The notes under the pieces: model-generated
What the model was told of the DNA's origin: nothing
The model's input: the letters and a program-made list of their open reading frames with translations, nothing else
Databases searched by the model: none
Part shown: positions 62,077-64,000 of the stretch, piece by piece
Numbering within the stretch: the stretch's first letter is position 1
How the letters are laid out: each line of letters starts with the position of its first letter
DNA from: Raineya sp.
GTDB lineage: Bacteria; Bacteroidota; Bacteroidia; Cytophagales; Thermonemataceae
NCBI GenBank assembly: GCA_025454915.1
Contig: JALONN010000003.1
Coordinates: forward strand, 496,001-560,000
DNA length: 64,000 bases
Direction: 5' to 3'
Translations under genes and position numbers: made by a program

Positions 62077-63173
62077 AGTTTTTTCATATTTTCTATGGTT
62101 TATTAGCTGTTGCAGCCATTGCCTTATGGCTGTTGGTTTCTCAAAATGGATTTGGAAGCACCGTGGATGCTCAGGCTTATTGGTATGCTGCCCAAAGCTT
62201 TCACCATAAAGGTCAATTTTTAACTCCACAGGGTTATTATACCAACTGGACGCCCCTATTTCCTATAACTCTAAGTCTATTGGGAGTTAAGACAACCCTA
62301 TTTATTACCCTCATTATCAATTTAATCCTTATTTTTAAGTTTACAAAAAATGTTTTTGATTCTGAGTTAAACAATTTGAGTAGTTATCTGGCTTACAGTC
62401 ATACAATTACAAGTGTATTTTTTATTCTCATTCATTTTTTTGTATGGTCTGAAGCAGGTTCTATGGCTTTGCTTATTGCCTCTGTTTTGTCTATACAAAA
62501 ATTACATAAAAATCAGGATTGGGCTATTTTCATTATTTTAAGTAATTTGCTATGTATGCAACGCATGGCAGGAATATTCTTTGTTATATTTTTCTTTTTC
62601 TGGATTTGGAAACAACATACATGGCAAAAGGCTTTTATGTATGGTATTTTGGCTTCTTTGAGTCTATTGGCTTGGTTTACAAGAAATTTCTTCATTCAGA
62701 ACAAGCCTGATTTCATAGATAATATTTTTATGGTTTCCTTAGAAAGCAGCTTTTTAGGATATGCAGAAGCCGTTTTAAATATTTTTCTACCTTCATTTTT
62801 TATACCTAACATTCTCAAAATCTTTTTTTTAGGTATATTTTTATTGATACTTTTGTATGTATTGTGGAAAAAATTTCCTCCTATTTCAAAACTCCTTTCT
62901 GGCATAATTTTCAGTTATTTATTCATCATGATTTTTCTCAGAATGAATGTTGAAGGAGAAAGTGAACGTTACATTGCTCCCATTATCCCTATCATTATCT
63001 TTTTATTCTGGAAACAAATTAGTCTGTTTTTAAATAAAAATAACCACTTATATAGGCGTATAAGTGGTTATGCAATGGCTTTTTTGGTTATTGCTTATAA
63101 TATTTTCAGAACGTATAAAAATGTGTATCAGTGGATTACAACTCCTCCAGATTTAATTTCTATAAATTTTTAA
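62073..63173 (+). CDS. Multi-spanning glycosyltransferase-like membrane protein
   Basis: A 366-residue integral membrane protein with about nine hydrophobic segments. The first outer loop has [23 protein letters not shown], with an Asp in the place where GT39/ArnT/PMT-type lipid-linked glycosyltransferases keep a catalytic Asp, and a later [19 protein letters not shown] element resembles the RY..P of those families. This supports a polyprenyl-sugar-dependent glycosyltransferase, but the size is smaller than usual. The last part overlaps the pyrD stop on the other strand (63160-63173) and contains the hairpin that serves as pyrD terminator. Confidence 0.75.
   Translation: MKFFHIFYGLLAVAAIALWLLVSQNGFGSTVDAQAYWYAAQSFHHKGQFLTPQGYYTNWTPLFPITLSLLGVKTTLFITLIINLILIFKFTKNVFDSELNNLSSYLAYSHTITSVFFILIHFFVWSEAGSMALLIASVLSIQKLHKNQDWAIFIILSNLLCMQRMAGIFFVIFFFFWIWKQHTWQKAFMYGILASLSLLAWFTRNFFIQNKPDFIDNIFMVSLESSFLGYAEAVLNIFLPSFFIPNILKIFFLGIFLLILLYVLWKKFPPISKLLSGIIFSYLFIMIFLRMNVEGESERYIAPIIPIIIFLFWKQISLFLNKNNHLYRRISGYAMAFLVIAYNIFRTYKNVYQWITTPPDLISINF
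63031..63071 (-). terminator. pyrD terminator inside the convergent gene
   Basis: A perfect 13-bp stem ATAACCACTTATA/TATAAGTGGTTAT (63040-63052 with 63059-63071, loop TAGGCG). On the minus strand it is followed by a T-rich run (TTTTATTTA). It lies 89 bases past the pyrD stop and inside the coding sequence of the plus-strand gene at 62073. Confidence 0.75.
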
Positions 63174-64000
63174 CTATTGCCTGATTGATACGTTTAATCA
63201 GGCTTGGTCCTTCATATACAAAACCTGTATACAGTTGTAAAAGGTCTGCTCCAGCCTTTATTTTATCTATGGCATCTTGTGGGCTATGAATCCCTCCTAC
63301 ACCAATAATTACAAACTGTTTCTTAGAGTGTTGAGCCAAATAAGCAATTACTTCTGTTGAGCGTTTGCTTAAAGGTTTTCCACTCAAACCACCTGTTTCT
63401 TTGGTTTGGCTCTCAGGACTTTTTAAATTATCTCTGCTAAGTGTAGTGTTGGTAGCTATTACACCTGCAATTTTAGTTTCTAATACAATTTCTATAATAT
63501 CATCCAACTGACTTTCATTCAAATCTGGGGCTATTTTGAGCAAGATAGGCTTTGAATTCTGTTTTTTGTTGTTTTTCTGTTGAAGTGTATGGAGTATGTT
63601 CTTGAGAGGCTCTTTTTCCTGCAATGCTCGTAAATTAGGTGTATTAGGAGAACTGACATTTACCACAAAATAGTCTACAAATTCAAATAAATGTTCAAAA
63701 CCATACAAATAATCATCTAAAGCCTGTTCGTTGGGTGTATCTTTATTTTTACCAATATTTCCTCCAACAATAACAGAGCTTTTTCTTTCTTTCAGGTGTC
63801 TGATAGCCTCCTGAACACCATCATTATTAAATCCCATTCTGTTGATAATTGCTTCATCTGAAAGTAATCTGAACAAACGTGGCTGGGGATTACCAGCCTG
63901 AGGCTTGGGTGTGAGTGTCCCTATTTCTATAAATCCAAAGCCCAAAGTAGCCATTTCATCAATGGCTATTGCATTTTTATCAAAACCAGCAGCAAGTCCC
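63160..64000 (-). CDS. pyrD: Dihydroorotate dehydrogenase, class 2 (5' end outside window)
   Basis: The C-terminal 279 codons of a quinone-dependent dihydroorotate dehydrogenase, which oxidises dihydroorotate to orotate in pyrimidine synthesis. The reading frame is open to the right edge and reads [34 protein letters not shown], with FMN-binding and catalytic residues; then [14 protein letters not shown], where the Ser is the general base of class 2 enzymes (class 1 has Cys); [32 protein letters not shown]; and [28 protein letters not shown]. It is a membrane-associated class 2 enzyme by these motifs. The 3' end overlaps the convergent gene by 14 bases. Confidence 0.96.
   Translation of the reverse strand, partial: GLAAGFDKNAIAIDEMATLGFGFIEIGTLTPKPQAGNPQPRLFRLLSDEAIINRMGFNNDGVQEAIRHLKERKSSVIVGGNIGKNKDTPNEQALDDYLYGFEHLFEFVDYFVVNVSSPNTPNLRALQEKEPLKNILHTLQQKNNKKQNSKPILLKIAPDLNESQLDDIIEIVLETKIAGVIATNTTLSRDNLKSPESQTKETGGLSGKPLSKRSTEVIAYLAQHSKKQFVIIGVGGIHSPQDAIDKIKAGADLLQLYTGFVYEGPSLIKRINQAIVKNL

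Noticed and set aside
1..64000. tRNA, rRNA, insertion sequences, phage genes, CRISPR-Cas
   Set aside because: None found on reading both strands; all gaps are short and no transposase, integrase or cas motif appears among the proteins.

Overview
The window is a 64 kb AT-rich chromosomal segment from a member of the Bacteroidota, most likely a Cytophagales-type gliding bacterium. This is inferred from three large secreted proteins with type IX secretion (T9SS) C-terminal sorting domains, lipoboxes of the short Bacteroidota type, a TTG-N19-TAnnTTTG promoter in front of ccmC, lack of Shine-Dalgarno sequences, and families of 23-residue leucine-rich-repeat (LRR) proteins. I cannot name a species. 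I see no tRNA, rRNA, CRISPR array, insertion sequence or phage gene. Both ends cut genes: an ABC exporter at the left and pyrD at the right.

Layout. 1-5.8 kb: ABC exporter (partial), small lipoproteins, an aldehyde dehydrogenase, a periplasmic amidotransferase-like protein and a TauE/SafE permease. 5.8-9.3 kb: a tight minus-strand operon of a Rossmann (SLOG-like) protein followed by three LRR proteins. 9.4-12.3 kb: a PP2C-type phosphatase, an uncharacterised protein and a LysM/double-psi-barrel protein. 12.4-22 kb: envelope proteins and two giant T9SS-secreted surface proteins. 22.1-27.8 kb: a cytochrome c maturation cluster (ccmC, ccmD-like, ccmE, an unknown coiled-coil membrane protein, ccmF) in which CcmE carries CxxxY instead of HxxxY. 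27.8-34.4 kb: lipoproteins, membrane proteins and a PKD-repeat T9SS protein. 34.4-38.3 kb: housekeeping genes accA, a HIT protein, greA and an acyl-CoA carboxylase beta subunit. 38.4-43.6 kb: a glycosyltransferase, two conserved lipoproteins (one with a His/Cys pair like clan CD peptidases), a frameshifted small secreted protein, a CapA-like protein and a LysE exporter. 44.2-52.0 kb: a polysaccharide gene cluster (lipid-carrier sugar-phosphate transferase, three glycosyltransferases, hexapeptide acyltransferase and a three-module kinase fusion). 52.2-54.8 kb: a second LRR locus with signs of recent duplication and decay. 54.9-64 kb: a tandem-fused D-Ala-D-Ala ligase, an SGNH hydrolase, a MATE transporter, a DHHW protein, a methyltransferase, a membrane glycosyltransferase-like protein and pyrD.

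The most promising undescribed material is the LRR family. All five genes share the same roughly 60-residue N-terminal module, and one locus is a four-gene operon opened by a nucleotide-binding-like SLOG protein. The variant cytochrome c maturation set, the kinase fusion, the double Ddl, the terminator-like hairpin just upstream of greA and the pyrD terminator buried in the convergent gene also deserve a second look. All functional statements rest on reading motifs by eye; no database search was possible.
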